Part shown: positions 35,856 to 43,471 of the stretch, in pieces
Position numbering within the stretch: position 1 is the first letter of the stretch
How the letters are laid out: each line of letters begins with the position of its first letter
From: Halobacterium wangiae
GTDB lineage: Archaea; Halobacteriota; Halobacteria; Halobacteriales; Halobacteriaceae
Length of the DNA stretch: 64,000 bases
Assembly (NCBI RefSeq): GCF_021249345.1
Contig: NZ_CP089588.1
Coordinates: 310,001 to 374,000 of the forward strand
Reading direction: 5' to 3'
The notes under the pieces: model-generated
Database searches by the model: none
Told to the model about the DNA's origin: nothing
Seen by the model: the letters and a program-made list of their open reading frames with translations, nothing else
Made by a program: the position numbers and the translations under genes

Positions 35856-35939
35856 GCGCGGGTAGCCAAGCCAGGAAACGGCGCAGCGCTTAGGACGCTG
35901 TCTCGTAGGAGTCCGCCGGTTCAAATCCGGTCCCGCGCA
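35856..35939 (+). tRNA. tRNA-Leu(TAG)
   Basis: Acceptor GCGCGGG pairs with CCCGCGC. The anticodon stem CAGCG/CGCTG encloses CTTAGGA, giving anticodon TAG, which reads CUA and by wobble other CUN codons. A class II variable arm and the T arm GCCGGTTCAAATCCGGT are present, with no encoded CCA. A 25-base copy of its 3' end lies 70 nt downstream. Confidence 0.96.
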
Positions 35940-35966
35940 CTGAGCGAACGAAGTGAGGAAGGAGCA

Positions 35967-36034
35967 GGACCGATTTGAACCCTGGAAACCGAGCGGAGGG
36001 AGGTTTCCTCCGGTTCAAATCCGGTCCCGCGCAC
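35967..36034 (+). repeat. tRNA-Leu 3'-end duplication with inverted arm
   Basis: Bases 36010-36034 repeat exactly the last 25 bases at the tRNA end (35916-35940, CCGGTTCAAATCCGGTCCCG and onward). Between the two, 35967-35990 is an imperfect inverted copy of 36002-36027, including GGACCGATTTGAACC, so the region can form a large hairpin with GGAAACC/GGTTTCC at its tip. No integrase gene is nearby. It may be the scar of a lost integrated element, or a small tRNA-derived repeat. Confidence 0.75.
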
Positions 36035-36093
36035 GTTCTGTCCGAACAAAGCGAACTGACGAGTAGAGAGAGAAACTACCGCGTCCGGTGTGC

Positions 36094-36387
36094 TCAGTCC
36101 GCGTTCTGGACGGTCCGGGCCTCGAGCGAGACGTCGCCGCCGGCCGTGACGTGCACCTCGAATCCCTGGTACGTGAACCGGACGGCGCCGGTACCGAGGC
36201 TGTTGACGCGCGGTCGCGAGTGGAACAACGAGTTGAGCGCGTCCGGGTCGACGACGTCGTAGAGGGGGTCGAGGTCTACCGGGTCGACTCGCAGTTCGTC
36301 GGCGACTGCGTGGACAATTTTCTGCGTGATCAGGTCGGGTTCCGCTGCGGGGAGGGGAGAGTCGGTGTGGGTCGTGGACTGTTCCAT
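36094..36387 (-). CDS. HalOD1 output domain protein
   Basis: A 97-residue protein matching the haloarchaeal HalOD1 output domain, found alone or fused to receiver domains: LITQKIVHAVADELRVDPVD, then LDPLYDVVDPDALNSLF and VRFTYQGFEVHVTAGGDVSL. The function is unknown, but it is presumed to be the effector of response regulators. It lies next to a two-gene receiver cluster on the same strand. An inverted repeat lies just before its start. Confidence 0.85.
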   Translation of the reverse strand: MEQSTTHTDSPLPAAEPDLITQKIVHAVADELRVDPVDLDPLYDVVDPDALNSLFHSRPRVNSLGTGAVRFTYQGFEVHVTAGGDVSLEARTVQNAD

Positions 36388-36394
36388 CGTACTA

Positions 36395-36409
36395 CACTGA
36401 AAGTCAGTG
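36395..36409 (-). promoter_or_regulatory. Inverted repeat before the HalOD1 gene
   Basis: CACTGA-AAG-TCAGTG, a perfect 6-bp inverted repeat, sits 8-22 nt before the ATG at 36387, between a CCATACC promoter-like element and the start codon. It could be an operator or a small leader hairpin. Confidence 0.4.
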
Positions 36410-36540
36410 CCGTAGGTATGGGTTTGGCCTCTGTACGAAGCCCCGCTGGGACGCGAGCACTATCAGTATAGCGTCGGCGTTCTGGGGTGTCGATAGAGCG
36501 CGCGAGCGGAGTCCCCGACGTCGCGGGCGACGCGGCCCGA

Positions 36541-38697
36541 CTACACCGACTCGTCGTCGAGGAGTTGCTGGAAGATCTTCTGCTGGGCGGCCCGAAGGTG
36601 GGAGTTGAACGTCGGCTGGGAGATGCCCATCGTCTCCGCGATCTCGCTGGCCGTCCGGGTGCGGGGCTCCTCGAAGTAGCCGCTGAAGTAGGCGATCTGG
36701 AGGGCCTCGAGCTGGCGGTCGGTCAGCGTCTCGATCATGCGGCCGCGGAGCTCTAGTGGCGAGCGCTGGGGCTGCTCGTGGGTCCGCTGGGCGACCAGTT
36801 CCGAGCCCGGGTACTGCGTCTTGAGCATCTCGACGAACTCCCGGACGGCCCCGTCGGCTGCCATCTCGACGACGACGGTGCCCTTGCCGTCGACCATCTG
36901 GTACGTTTGCAGCCGACCGCCGTGGTCCAGTGCCGTCGCCGCGAGGCTCTCACTGGTCAGGTCGGCCTCGAAGAGACAGACCTGCTCGTCGTCCGCGACG
37001 TGATCGGAGACGAGCGTGACCTTCGACGCCGGAATCGTGGGTGTGAACTCGGTTGCTTGCTCCGGGGACACTCCACGGGTGGAGAAGAACGAGCGGACGC
37101 CGCCGTCGGGCCGGGAGACGACGTTCTCCAGGACGAACTCGGCGTCGAGCTTCTTGGCCAGTTGGACGAGGGTCATGTTCGAGTTGGTGACGTCGAAGGT
37201 GAGCCGGCGAACGCGGCTGCTGAGCAGCGCCTTCTTGCGCTCGACAGAGTTGATGGCGTACGCGATGGTGTCGGCCAGCTCCGCCAGGACGGCCTGCTCC
37301 AGTTCGTCGAAGACGTCGGGTTGGCCGGCGTACACGTTGAGGATGCCGTACAGCGTGTCCTCGTAGATCAGCGGGAGCGAGATCGACGCGTGGTAGCCGT
37401 AGTTGAGCGCGTCCTGCCGCCAGGACTCGTACGAGCGGTGCTCTAGGATGCTGTTGACGACCTGTGGTTCCCGGCTCAACACTGCCCGCCTGGCGGGCCC
37501 CGCTGCCTCCGCGTCCTCGCTGGTGCTGATACTGATGTCGTCGACGTAGCTCTGGCCGGACCCCGCGGAGGTGCGGGGGACGAGTTCCTCGGCCACCGTG
37601 TCGTGCTCGCCGATCCAGGCGAGTTCGTACGGCCCGGCGTCGGTCAGCTGTTCGCAGACGACCGTCTCGATCTCCGCGCGCGTCGACGCCTGGACGAGCG
37701 CCTGTGCGATGTTCCGGATGATGTCGTTGACGCGGTTCAGTCGTTCGAGCGTCTGGGTCTGCTCCTGGAGGGTCTGCTCGCGTTCCTGGAGCTGTCGTTC
37801 GCGGTCGACCCGGTCGAAGGCCGCCTCCAGGTTCCCCGCGACGGTCTCCGCGAACTCGAAGTTCGTCGTGCTGAACCCGGTCGGTTCGGTCGCGCCGACG
37901 ACGAACACGCCGTGCCGCGTGAGTGGGAGAATCGCCAGTTCGGAGACGGCGGTGTCGGTTGGCTCGGCGTCCGGTGGGGTGAGGCGACGGGACTCGTTCC
38001 TGACGAACGACTGCCAGCCGGCGCCCTCGCCACGGGAGAGGATTCCGCTTTCCTCGAGCAGTTCCGCGGCAGCCTCTGTGGCTCGCGTCGGCTCGAGAAC
38101 GCCGGACTCGCCTTCGTAGAGCGCGATGGCGGCGACGTGCAGCCCGAGGAACTCTTCGGCTGCGTCGATGACGTACTCGCTCACCTCGGTCGCGGTCTGG
38201 GCGTCCATCAGGTCCCGGGTCAGCGTGTTGAGCGCCTCCAGTTGCTCGCGACGACGGACCTGTTCGCGTTCCTGGTGGTTGCGCTCGATGGCGTGGTGGA
38301 TGGTGCGGACCAGCAGGTCGCTCGCCACCTCGTCTTTCACGAGGTAGTCCTGTGCGCCGTGCTGGATCGCCTCGATTCCGACCTGGCCCGTGTTGAGGCC
38401 AGTGAGGACGACGACCGGGACGAACGTCGTCTCGTCGATGACGGCGGCGAGCGTGTCCAGGCCCGTGCTGTCCGGGAGGTCGAGGTCGAGGAGGACTACG
38501 TCGACGTCGAGGTCGGCGAGGCGGTCGAGGCCGGACGAGAGGCGTCGTTCGTGGTGGACTGTCGCGCCGCTGGCTACGGACTGGCCGGCGTCGACGCGCT
38601 GGAGCAGTTCCCCCGCGTCCCCGAGCATCTCCTCGATGAGTCGAGCGTCCCCCGGGTTGTCCTCGATGAGGAGGACGTCGAGTTCGTCCGTGCTCAT
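36541..38697 (-). CDS. REC-GAF-GAF-HTH (bacterioopsin-activator-like) response regulator
   Basis: Multi-domain regulator of 718 residues. An N-terminal receiver has acidic E12/D13, phosphoacceptor D71 in VVLLDLDLPDSTG, T98 and K120. The first GAF domain covers about 150-290, a coiled coil about 295-325, and the second GAF domain about 330-480. The Bat-type GAF/HTH associated region (SSRVRRLTFDVTNSNMTLVQ) follows, with a HTH_10 DNA-binding domain at about 665-712 (LTDRQLEALQIAYFSGYFEE). It thus links phosphorylation and small-molecule or redox sensing to transcription. Its start overlaps the upstream receiver gene. Confidence 0.92.
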   Translation of the reverse strand: MSTDELDVLLIEDNPGDARLIEEMLGDAGELLQRVDAGQSVASGATVHHERRLSSGLDRLADLDVDVVLLDLDLPDSTGLDTLAAVIDETTFVPVVVLTGLNTGQVGIEAIQHGAQDYLVKDEVASDLLVRTIHHAIERNHQEREQVRRREQLEALNTLTRDLMDAQTATEVSEYVIDAAEEFLGLHVAAIALYEGESGVLEPTRATEAAAELLEESGILSRGEGAGWQSFVRNESRRLTPPDAEPTDTAVSELAILPLTRHGVFVVGATEPTGFSTTNFEFAETVAGNLEAAFDRVDRERQLQEREQTLQEQTQTLERLNRVNDIIRNIAQALVQASTRAEIETVVCEQLTDAGPYELAWIGEHDTVAEELVPRTSAGSGQSYVDDISISTSEDAEAAGPARRAVLSREPQVVNSILEHRSYESWRQDALNYGYHASISLPLIYEDTLYGILNVYAGQPDVFDELEQAVLAELADTIAYAINSVERKKALLSSRVRRLTFDVTNSNMTLVQLAKKLDAEFVLENVVSRPDGGVRSFFSTRGVSPEQATEFTPTIPASKVTLVSDHVADDEQVCLFEADLTSESLAATALDHGGRLQTYQMVDGKGTVVVEMAADGAVREFVEMLKTQYPGSELVAQRTHEQPQRSPLELRGRMIETLTDRQLEALQIAYFSGYFEEPRTRTASEIAETMGISQPTFNSHLRAAQQKIFQQLLDDESV

Positions 38698-39152
38698 CGT
38701 TGTTCGTCACCTGGCGGGAGTCGGACCACCGACAGCCAGAACGTCTTGAACGACTGCACCACCTCGATGAACTCCACTGGGTCGACCGGCTTCGTCAGGT
38801 ACGCGTTCGCCTGCAGGTCGTAGGACTGCACTACGTCCTCCTCTGCCCCGGAACTCGTGAGCACGATGACGGGGATGCGCGCGAGTTCGGGGTCGGCGTT
38901 GATCTCTTCGAGCACCTCGTCGCCGTTCATCCGGGGGAGGTTGAGGTCGAGGAGGACGAGGTCGGGGCTCGGCGCGTCCTCGTAGTCGCCGCGCTGGTAG
39001 AGGTAGTCGAGCGCCTCGACGCCGTCGTTGACGACGTGGAGGCTGTTGTAAATCTGGCCGTTCTTGAACGCCTCCTGTGTGAGTCGCACGTCGCCGGGGT
39101 TGTCCTCGACGAGCAGGATGTCCACTTCACTCTTCGACGACTCGTCACTCAT
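38694..39152 (-). CDS. Single-domain response regulator (receiver)
   Basis: Stand-alone receiver of 152 residues with E16/D17, phosphoacceptor D69 (LVLLDLNLPRMNGDEV), T99 and K121 in YLTKPVDP. It is of the Rcp1-like type common in haloarchaea, with an extended C-terminal helix. A GGTGG ribosome site lies about 7 nt before the ATG at 39152. The stop overlaps the REC-GAF-HTH gene by four bases, so phosphate could pass between the two. No histidine kinase is encoded in the window. Confidence 0.9.
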   Translation of the reverse strand: MSDESSKSEVDILLVEDNPGDVRLTQEAFKNGQIYNSLHVVNDGVEALDYLYQRGDYEDAPSPDLVLLDLNLPRMNGDEVLEEINADPELARIPVIVLTSSGAEEDVVQSYDLQANAYLTKPVDPVEFIEVVQSFKTFWLSVVRLPPGDEQR

Positions 39153-39543
39153 CGCGACCACCTGCGTGGGGTGGCGTCGCGGCTGCCGTCGTAGCGCCGG
39201 GACGTGAGGCGCCACCCTCCCTCACTCGCCACGGTCTGGGGTGTGCTCGCGACACGCGAGTCCGGTTCTCGCCGACGTCCGGTGACGCGGACGGGCAGTA
39301 GAACCCCCCGTTCCGCTCACCTGGTGGACTGTCGCCCGTGATTCGCGACGACCACCGGACGACGCACGGGTTCGCCTGGCTGAGCACACTCATCGCGACT
39401 CTCTACCCCGGCCAAGCCTGTAAACTCTTCACTCCGAACGGTCCCCGGGCAGCGTTCGCGCCCGGGGAGCGTCGGAACCGCGACCGGGACCGGGCGTCCG
39501 ACAGGCCGTCGCACGTTCCGCCTCCCCAACTGGGGCAGTGGGA
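39153..39543. other. Noncoding region between receiver gene and YciE-type gene
   Basis: A 391-base stretch without a convincing gene on either strand; short open frames here lack ribosome sites and family resemblance. It includes the upstream region of the receiver operon and a GC hairpin at 39443-39467. I see no tRNA-like or CRISPR-like structure. Confidence 0.6.
39443..39467 (-). terminator. GC-rich hairpin downstream of the YciE-type gene
   Basis: CCCCGGGC (39443-39450) pairs perfectly with GCCCGGGG (39460-39467) around a 9-nt loop. It lies about 75 nt past the stop of the leftward YciE-type gene and has no T run, so it may mark a 3' end rather than an intrinsic terminator. Confidence 0.35.
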
Positions 39544-40059
39544 CTAGCTGGTGAGCCTGGTCCACAGCGCCTTCAGTCCCGACCCAGTCGACAACCCCTC
39601 GAGTTTCCGGAGGGCATTCTCCTCGTCGTCGAGGTTCTCCTCGAGCGGGTCCGTCACCTCGTCGCCGAGTCCCGCCTTCTTCGCGGTCGTGAGCAGCCCC
39701 TCGTAGTTCGAGATCTCGATGCGTTCGGTCTTCATCCCGGCGGTGAGGTAGTGGACGTTCCGCAGGTCGTCGTCCACGACGCTCTCGTCGTACTGCGCCT
39801 TCTCCTCGAGGAGCGCGTCCACGACCAGGTTGTCCCGCCGGGACGGCTCTCTGCCGAGCGCCTGGAACGCCGACTCGACGCGTTCGACGTGCGCCTTCGT
39901 CTCGTCGCGGTGCGTGGCGAACCCCTCGCTGAGTTTGTCGTTCGTGGCCATGTAGGACAGTTCGCCGAGGGCCTCGACCAGCTTCACCTCCATGTCGTAG
40001 ACGGCCTCGAGTTCGTAGACGAACTGGTCTCCCAGATTCGTGAGTCGTGGTGCGCTCAT
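39544..40059 (-). CDS. YciE/DUF892 ferritin-like protein
   Basis: A 171-residue helical protein of the DUF892 (YciE) ferritin-like group: FVYELEAVYDMEVKLVEALG, then FATHRDETKAHVERVESAFQ, with Glu and His residues spaced as in a four-helix di-metal bundle. These proteins are linked to osmotic or oxidative stress in bacteria; no enzyme activity is established. The ATG at 40059 starts at the family beginning. It is divergent from dacZ. Confidence 0.85.
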   Translation of the reverse strand: MSAPRLTNLGDQFVYELEAVYDMEVKLVEALGELSYMATNDKLSEGFATHRDETKAHVERVESAFQALGREPSRRDNLVVDALLEEKAQYDESVVDDDLRNVHYLTAGMKTERIEISNYEGLLTTAKKAGLGDEVTDPLEENLDDEENALRKLEGLSTGSGLKALWTRLTS

Positions 40060-40297
40060 GGTCTCGGGTGAGACGTTCGCGAGCGCTGCCAAAACGCGTG
40101 TGGGCCAGGAACTGACGCGATGCAGTCCCCGACGCCCACCGGTTGGCCACGACTCACCCCAGTTGTGGAACGGACGACGAACGGCCCGCGACGCCGACCG
40201 AGCGGGGCCGGTCCCGCACACCGACGGCAGCCAGGCGTCGGACAACCGGGTCTGGTGCCGCTAACCTTTTTGCGGGCGCGGTGAGAGGCATACGCAA

Positions 40298-41110
40298 ATG
40301 GCTCGGCCACCGGATCTCCTAGACGACATACTCGACGGTATCGACGCGCTGTTGGTGTTCTCGCCGAGCAGCTCGTTCTACGAGCGCGCGGTCGGCGTCG
40401 ACGACACGAAGGTCGTCGTCGTGGACACCGAGAACGCGGTGGGTGCACCCCGGTTCGTCGAGCTGCCGGTGGAATTCGACGACATCCGCGAGCGCATCCG
40501 GTTCGGCGTCGAGGGCGCGCTCAGCGAGGGCGTGGTGGCCGACGGCGACGCGATCGGCTGTGCGGCGCCGCTGTTCGGCGACGCCATCGACATGGTGACG
40601 CGAACGACCGCCGACGAGGACGACCACTCCGGCATCTACAACCTGTTCGCGAACTCCCGGGGCGAGCCGAGCGTCATCCGCGACGTCTTCGAGGTGGCCA
40701 TCGAGCTCGGGAAGAAGGGCCAGAAGGGCAAGCCGGTCGGCGCGCTGTTCGTCGTCGGGGACGCCGGGAAGGTGATGAACAAGTCCCGGCCGCTCTCGTA
40801 CAACCCCTTCGAGAAGAGCCACGTCCACGTCGGCGACCCCATCGTCAACGTGATGCTCAAGGAGTTCTCCCGCCTCGACGGCGCGTTCGTCATCAGCGAC
40901 TCCGGGAAGATCGTGAGCGCGTACCGCTACCTCGAACCGGGAGCCGAGGGGACTGACATCCCGAAGGGACTGGGTGCGCGGCACATGGCGGCGGGCGCCA
41001 TCACGCGGGACACGAGCGCGGTCGCCATCGTGCTCTCGGAGTCCGACGGCCTGGTGCGGGCGTTCAAGAACGGGGAGCTCGTCCTCGAACTCGACCCAGA
41101 GGAGTACTGA
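40298..41110 (+). CDS. dacZ: Diadenylate cyclase DacZ
   Basis: Makes the second messenger c-di-AMP from two ATP. Of 270 residues, an N-terminal pyruvate-kinase-like domain covers about 1-130 and the C-terminal DAC domain about 140-265. The catalytic DGA is at 194-196 (RLDGAFVISDSGKIVSAYRY) and RHMAA at 228-232 replaces the commoner RHRAA. Haloarchaeal DacZ is known from Haloferax volcanii, where c-di-AMP dose affects osmotic behaviour. It is followed by a short MscS channel one base after its stop. Confidence 0.93.
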   Translation: MARPPDLLDDILDGIDALLVFSPSSSFYERAVGVDDTKVVVVDTENAVGAPRFVELPVEFDDIRERIRFGVEGALSEGVVADGDAIGCAAPLFGDAIDMVTRTTADEDDHSGIYNLFANSRGEPSVIRDVFEVAIELGKKGQKGKPVGALFVVGDAGKVMNKSRPLSYNPFEKSHVHVGDPIVNVMLKEFSRLDGAFVISDSGKIVSAYRYLEPGAEGTDIPKGLGARHMAAGAITRDTSAVAIVLSESDGLVRAFKNGELVLELDPEEY

Positions 41111-41111
41111 G

Positions 41112-41888
41112 ATGCCCGTAGAACTCAGCCGACTGCTCGAGGCGGACTTCCGCTACCTGCTGGCCGTCGTGGTGTTCTTCACGGGCATCGTGCTCGGCTA
41201 CCTCGTCGGCCGCGTGAACGAGCGCATCCTCCGCGCGATGGACGTCGACGAGACCGTCGAGGCGACGAGCGTCGAGCGGATGGCCCGCGAACTGGGGACG
41301 ACGACGGTGTCCCTGGTGGCTCGGTTGACCTCGTGGATTATCTACGGGGTCTCCGCGCTCATCGCACTGGAGGTCGCGCAGTTGACCGTTCGCGGGGCGG
41401 TGTGGTACCCCATCGTCACGTTCGTCCCGTCGCTGGTGCTCGCCGTCGTCGTCCTCCTGTTCGGCGTGCTGCTCAGCGACAAGGCGGAACTCCTCGTCAG
41501 CGAGCGCCTGCGGAGCGTGAAGGTCCCCGAGATCACGGTGCTCCCGAGGGCGGTCAAGTACAGCATCATGTACGTCGCGGTGCTGGTGGCGCTCTCCCAG
41601 GTCGGCGTCGAGGTGACGGCGCTCGTCGTCCTGCTGCTGGCGTACGTGGCGGCGCTCGTCCTCTACACGGCCGTGGCGACGCGCCACCTGCTCACGTCGG
41701 CGGCGGCTGGCCTCTACCTCCTGTTGAACCAGCCGTACGGCATCGGTGACCGGGTGGCCATCGGCGAACACGAGGGCATCGTCCAGGAGGTGGACGTCTT
41801 CGTCACCCGCGTCGAGGGCGAGGGCCGGGAGTACGTGATCCCGAACCACCTCGTCTTCCGGAACGGCGTCGTGCTGGTGCGGGGATGA
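41112..41888 (+). CDS. Short MscS-type channel linked to dacZ
   Basis: Membrane protein of 258 residues with about five membrane segments, ending in the MscS pore/beta-domain region LNQPYGIGDRVAIGEHEGIV, then YVIPNHLVFRNGVVL. The chain stops there, so the C-terminal alpha/beta domain of standard MscS is missing, unlike the 380-aa channel at 25 kb. It starts 1 nt after the dacZ stop and overlaps the next gene by 4 nt. An osmotic output for c-di-AMP is the natural inference. Confidence 0.85.
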   Translation: MPVELSRLLEADFRYLLAVVVFFTGIVLGYLVGRVNERILRAMDVDETVEATSVERMARELGTTTVSLVARLTSWIIYGVSALIALEVAQLTVRGAVWYPIVTFVPSLVLAVVVLLFGVLLSDKAELLVSERLRSVKVPEITVLPRAVKYSIMYVAVLVALSQVGVEVTALVVLLLAYVAALVLYTAVATRHLLTSAAAGLYLLLNQPYGIGDRVAIGEHEGIVQEVDVFVTRVEGEGREYVIPNHLVFRNGVVLVRG

Positions 41889-42451
41889 GCGCGACCGAGT
41901 GGGCGTTCACGGTCGGGGGGTGGGTCGCGCTCGCCGGTGCGGGGTACGCGGCCGTCGCGACCCGCGGCGTGCGTTCGTGGGCGTCGTCGTCCACGGGCCG
42001 GTGGTCCACGCGACTGCTCGGCGTGCTCGCCGCGCTCCTCCTCACGGTCGGCGCGGGCGCGTTCTCCGTGTCGCCGCCGCTGGGCGTCTACATCTTCGCT
42101 CTCGTCGGAACGCTCGCGTTCGCGGCCGCAGTGGTCGCGGCTGCCGGTGCGGCGGACGTCGCGCTCGCGGCCGTCGCCGACCGTCCGTCGTTCGGGCGGC
42201 GAGTGCGCGCGTTCTGGTACGCGTCGGCGGTCCGGTTCCGCGCGACCCGGTACGCGCTCGTGCTCGCGTTCGTCGGGTTCGTCGTCTCCGCGGTGGCGGC
42301 CGGCGTGGCTGTCGACCCGCTGGTGAGCGCAGTCGGTGCGCTGGCGGTGGGCGGCGTGCTGGCCTGCGCCACCGGGTTCGCGGCGGTGGGCGTGTTCGTT
42401 CCGGGCCGCAGAAACAAGACGGTCGCCGACGACGTCGAGCGCGCGAGCTAG
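41885..42451 (+). CDS. Hypothetical membrane protein of the dacZ operon
   Basis: Unrecognised 188-residue protein, Ala/Val/Gly rich, with about five membrane segments and short charged loops (PSFGRRVRAFWYASAVRFRA is the longest basic stretch). The ATG overlaps the stop of the short MscS gene by four bases, so it is the third gene of the c-di-AMP cassette. It is convergent with the acyltransferase gene (4-nt overlap of stops). Confidence 0.7.
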   Translation: MSATEWAFTVGGWVALAGAGYAAVATRGVRSWASSSTGRWSTRLLGVLAALLLTVGAGAFSVSPPLGVYIFALVGTLAFAAAVVAAAGAADVALAAVADRPSFGRRVRAFWYASAVRFRATRYALVLAFVGFVVSAVAAGVAVDPLVSAVGALAVGGVLACATGFAAVGVFVPGRRNKTVADDVERAS

Positions 42452-42969
42452 TCTCGAGTGAGTGGTTCGGCGGGGACGCCGGCGACGGTGGTCCCTTCCG
42501 GCACGTCGTCGGCGACTAGGGAGTTCGCGGCGACCTGCGCGTCGTCACCGATCTCGACGCCCGGCAGCACGACGACGCCCGCGCCGATCATCGCGCGGTC
42601 GCCGACGACGACCTCGCCGGTCCGGTACTCGTCCTGGAGAAACTCGTGGCACAGCAGCGTCGCGTCGTAGCCGACGACGGCGTCCTCGCCGACGGTGACG
42701 AGCTCCGGCCAGAACACGTCGGGGGTGGATTCGAGACCCCACGACGCGCCCGCGCCGACGGTGACGCCGAGTCGGCGGAGCAGCCAGTTCTTCGCGCGGA
42801 GACTCGGGGAGATTCTGGCGAGCACGATGACGACGTAGTTGAACGCGACGCGCAGCGGGTGCTTGGCGTCGGTCCAGTGGCGCAGGGAGTTCCCGGCGCC
42901 GGGTGTCGGGTGGCGGTCGAGACGGTCGTGGCGCGACGGCACACGCCGCAGTAGAACTGCCCGCGGCAT
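42448..42969 (-). CDS. Hexapeptide-repeat acyltransferase
   Basis: Left-handed beta-helix acetyltransferase of the maltose/galactoside type, 173 residues. After an N-terminal helical part (LRAKNWLLRRLGVTVG), the hexapeptide repeats run VTVGEDAVVGYDATLLCHEF, then VVVGDRAMIGAGVVVLPGVE and IGDDAQVAANSLVADDVPEG, with the catalytic histidine at CHEF. The substrate is unknown, perhaps a sugar. ATG at 42969 is used; a TTG one codon upstream is possible. It is divergent from the small winged-helix gene and shares its operator-like region. Confidence 0.85.
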   Translation of the reverse strand: MPRAVLLRRVPSRHDRLDRHPTPGAGNSLRHWTDAKHPLRVAFNYVVIVLARISPSLRAKNWLLRRLGVTVGAGASWGLESTPDVFWPELVTVGEDAVVGYDATLLCHEFLQDEYRTGEVVVGDRAMIGAGVVVLPGVEIGDDAQVAANSLVADDVPEGTTVAGVPAEPLTRD

Positions 42970-42980
42970 CAACCCACCTG

Positions 42981-43038
42981 TTTCGACTATCGTCGAGACG
43001 AGATTTTATTATCGTCGAAATCCTCGCGTCGATCGACG
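42981..43038 (+). promoter_or_regulatory. Divergent promoter with clustered CGTCGA sites
   Basis: TATCGTCGA occurs at 42988-42996 and again at 43010-43018 (22-bp spacing), flanking the TATA-like TTTTATTA (43004-43011). TTTCGAC (42981-42987) and GTCGAAA (43014-43020) form an inverted pair. CGTCGATCGACG at 43027-43038 is a perfect 12-bp palindrome ending one base before the ATG. The arrangement suggests operator sites for the adjacent small winged-helix protein. Confidence 0.5.
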
Positions 43039-43039
43039 A

Positions 43040-43249
43040 ATGAGCTATCGACAGCTGCCGACCGAGGTGGAGTCGCCGCGCGGAAAACTCGTCTACCTGT
43101 CCCTCGCCGGGGAGGGCGCCACCGTCGAGGAGCTACACGCACGGCTCGACGTCCCGCGTATCACGCTGTACAGCATCCTGAGAACGCTCCAGAGCCGTGG
43201 GCTGGTCCACCGCGACGGCGACGGTTACGTCACTGCTCGACCGGTGTGA
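43040..43249 (+). CDS. Small winged helix-turn-helix protein
   Basis: A 69-residue protein that is almost only a winged helix: PRGKLVYLSLAGEGATVEEL, HARLDVPRITLYSILRTLQS, RGLVHRDGDGYVTARPV. It resembles MarR/TrmB-type domains and is a likely transcription factor, perhaps autoregulatory. The TATA element lies about 30 nt before the ATG at 43040. Its 3' end overlaps the convergent HEWD-type gene by 20 nt. Confidence 0.8.
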   Translation: MSYRQLPTEVESPRGKLVYLSLAGEGATVEELHARLDVPRITLYSILRTLQSRGLVHRDGDGYVTARPV

Positions 43250-43394
43250 ACGTCCCCGTCACGTCCCACGCGTGGACGCAGAACACGTCCCCTGCCTCGT
43301 CGTCTACCCGCCACTGGGCGTCGGCGTCGTCCCACCGCTCCGAGCGACCACAGCGCGTACAGGAGCGCTCGGTCGGCGCGCGAATCCGTGTCAT
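43230..43394 (-). CDS. HEWD-type small zinc-ribbon-like protein
   Basis: The 54-residue protein begins MTRIRAPTERSCTRCGRSER, with a CTRC pair near the N terminus, and ends with FCVHAWDVTGTF, so it has a third cysteine and the HAWD sequence matching the haloarchaeal HEWD family. The function is unknown; zinc binding is likely. It was found by translating the strand directly, because it is short. It overlaps the winged-helix gene tail to tail by 20 nt and is divergent from the oxidoreductase gene. Confidence 0.75.
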   Translation of the reverse strand: MTRIRAPTERSCTRCGRSERWDDADAQWRVDDEAGDVFCVHAWDVTGTFTPVEQ

Positions 43395-43471
43395 TGCCTC
43401 CCACGAGAGGGGCCACCACGATAAGGGCTGCGGTCCGAACAGTTAGGGCACTGGCACGCGCGCGTCGACAT

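Noticed and set aside
36010-36034. A second tRNA-Leu gene
   Set aside because: Only the T arm and acceptor 3' strand are present; no anticodon arm or 5' acceptor strand can be drawn.
39145-39393. 82-codon minus-strand open frame in the gap before the receiver gene
   Set aside because: No ribosome site, no resemblance to known proteins, and it overlaps the receiver gene's own start region.
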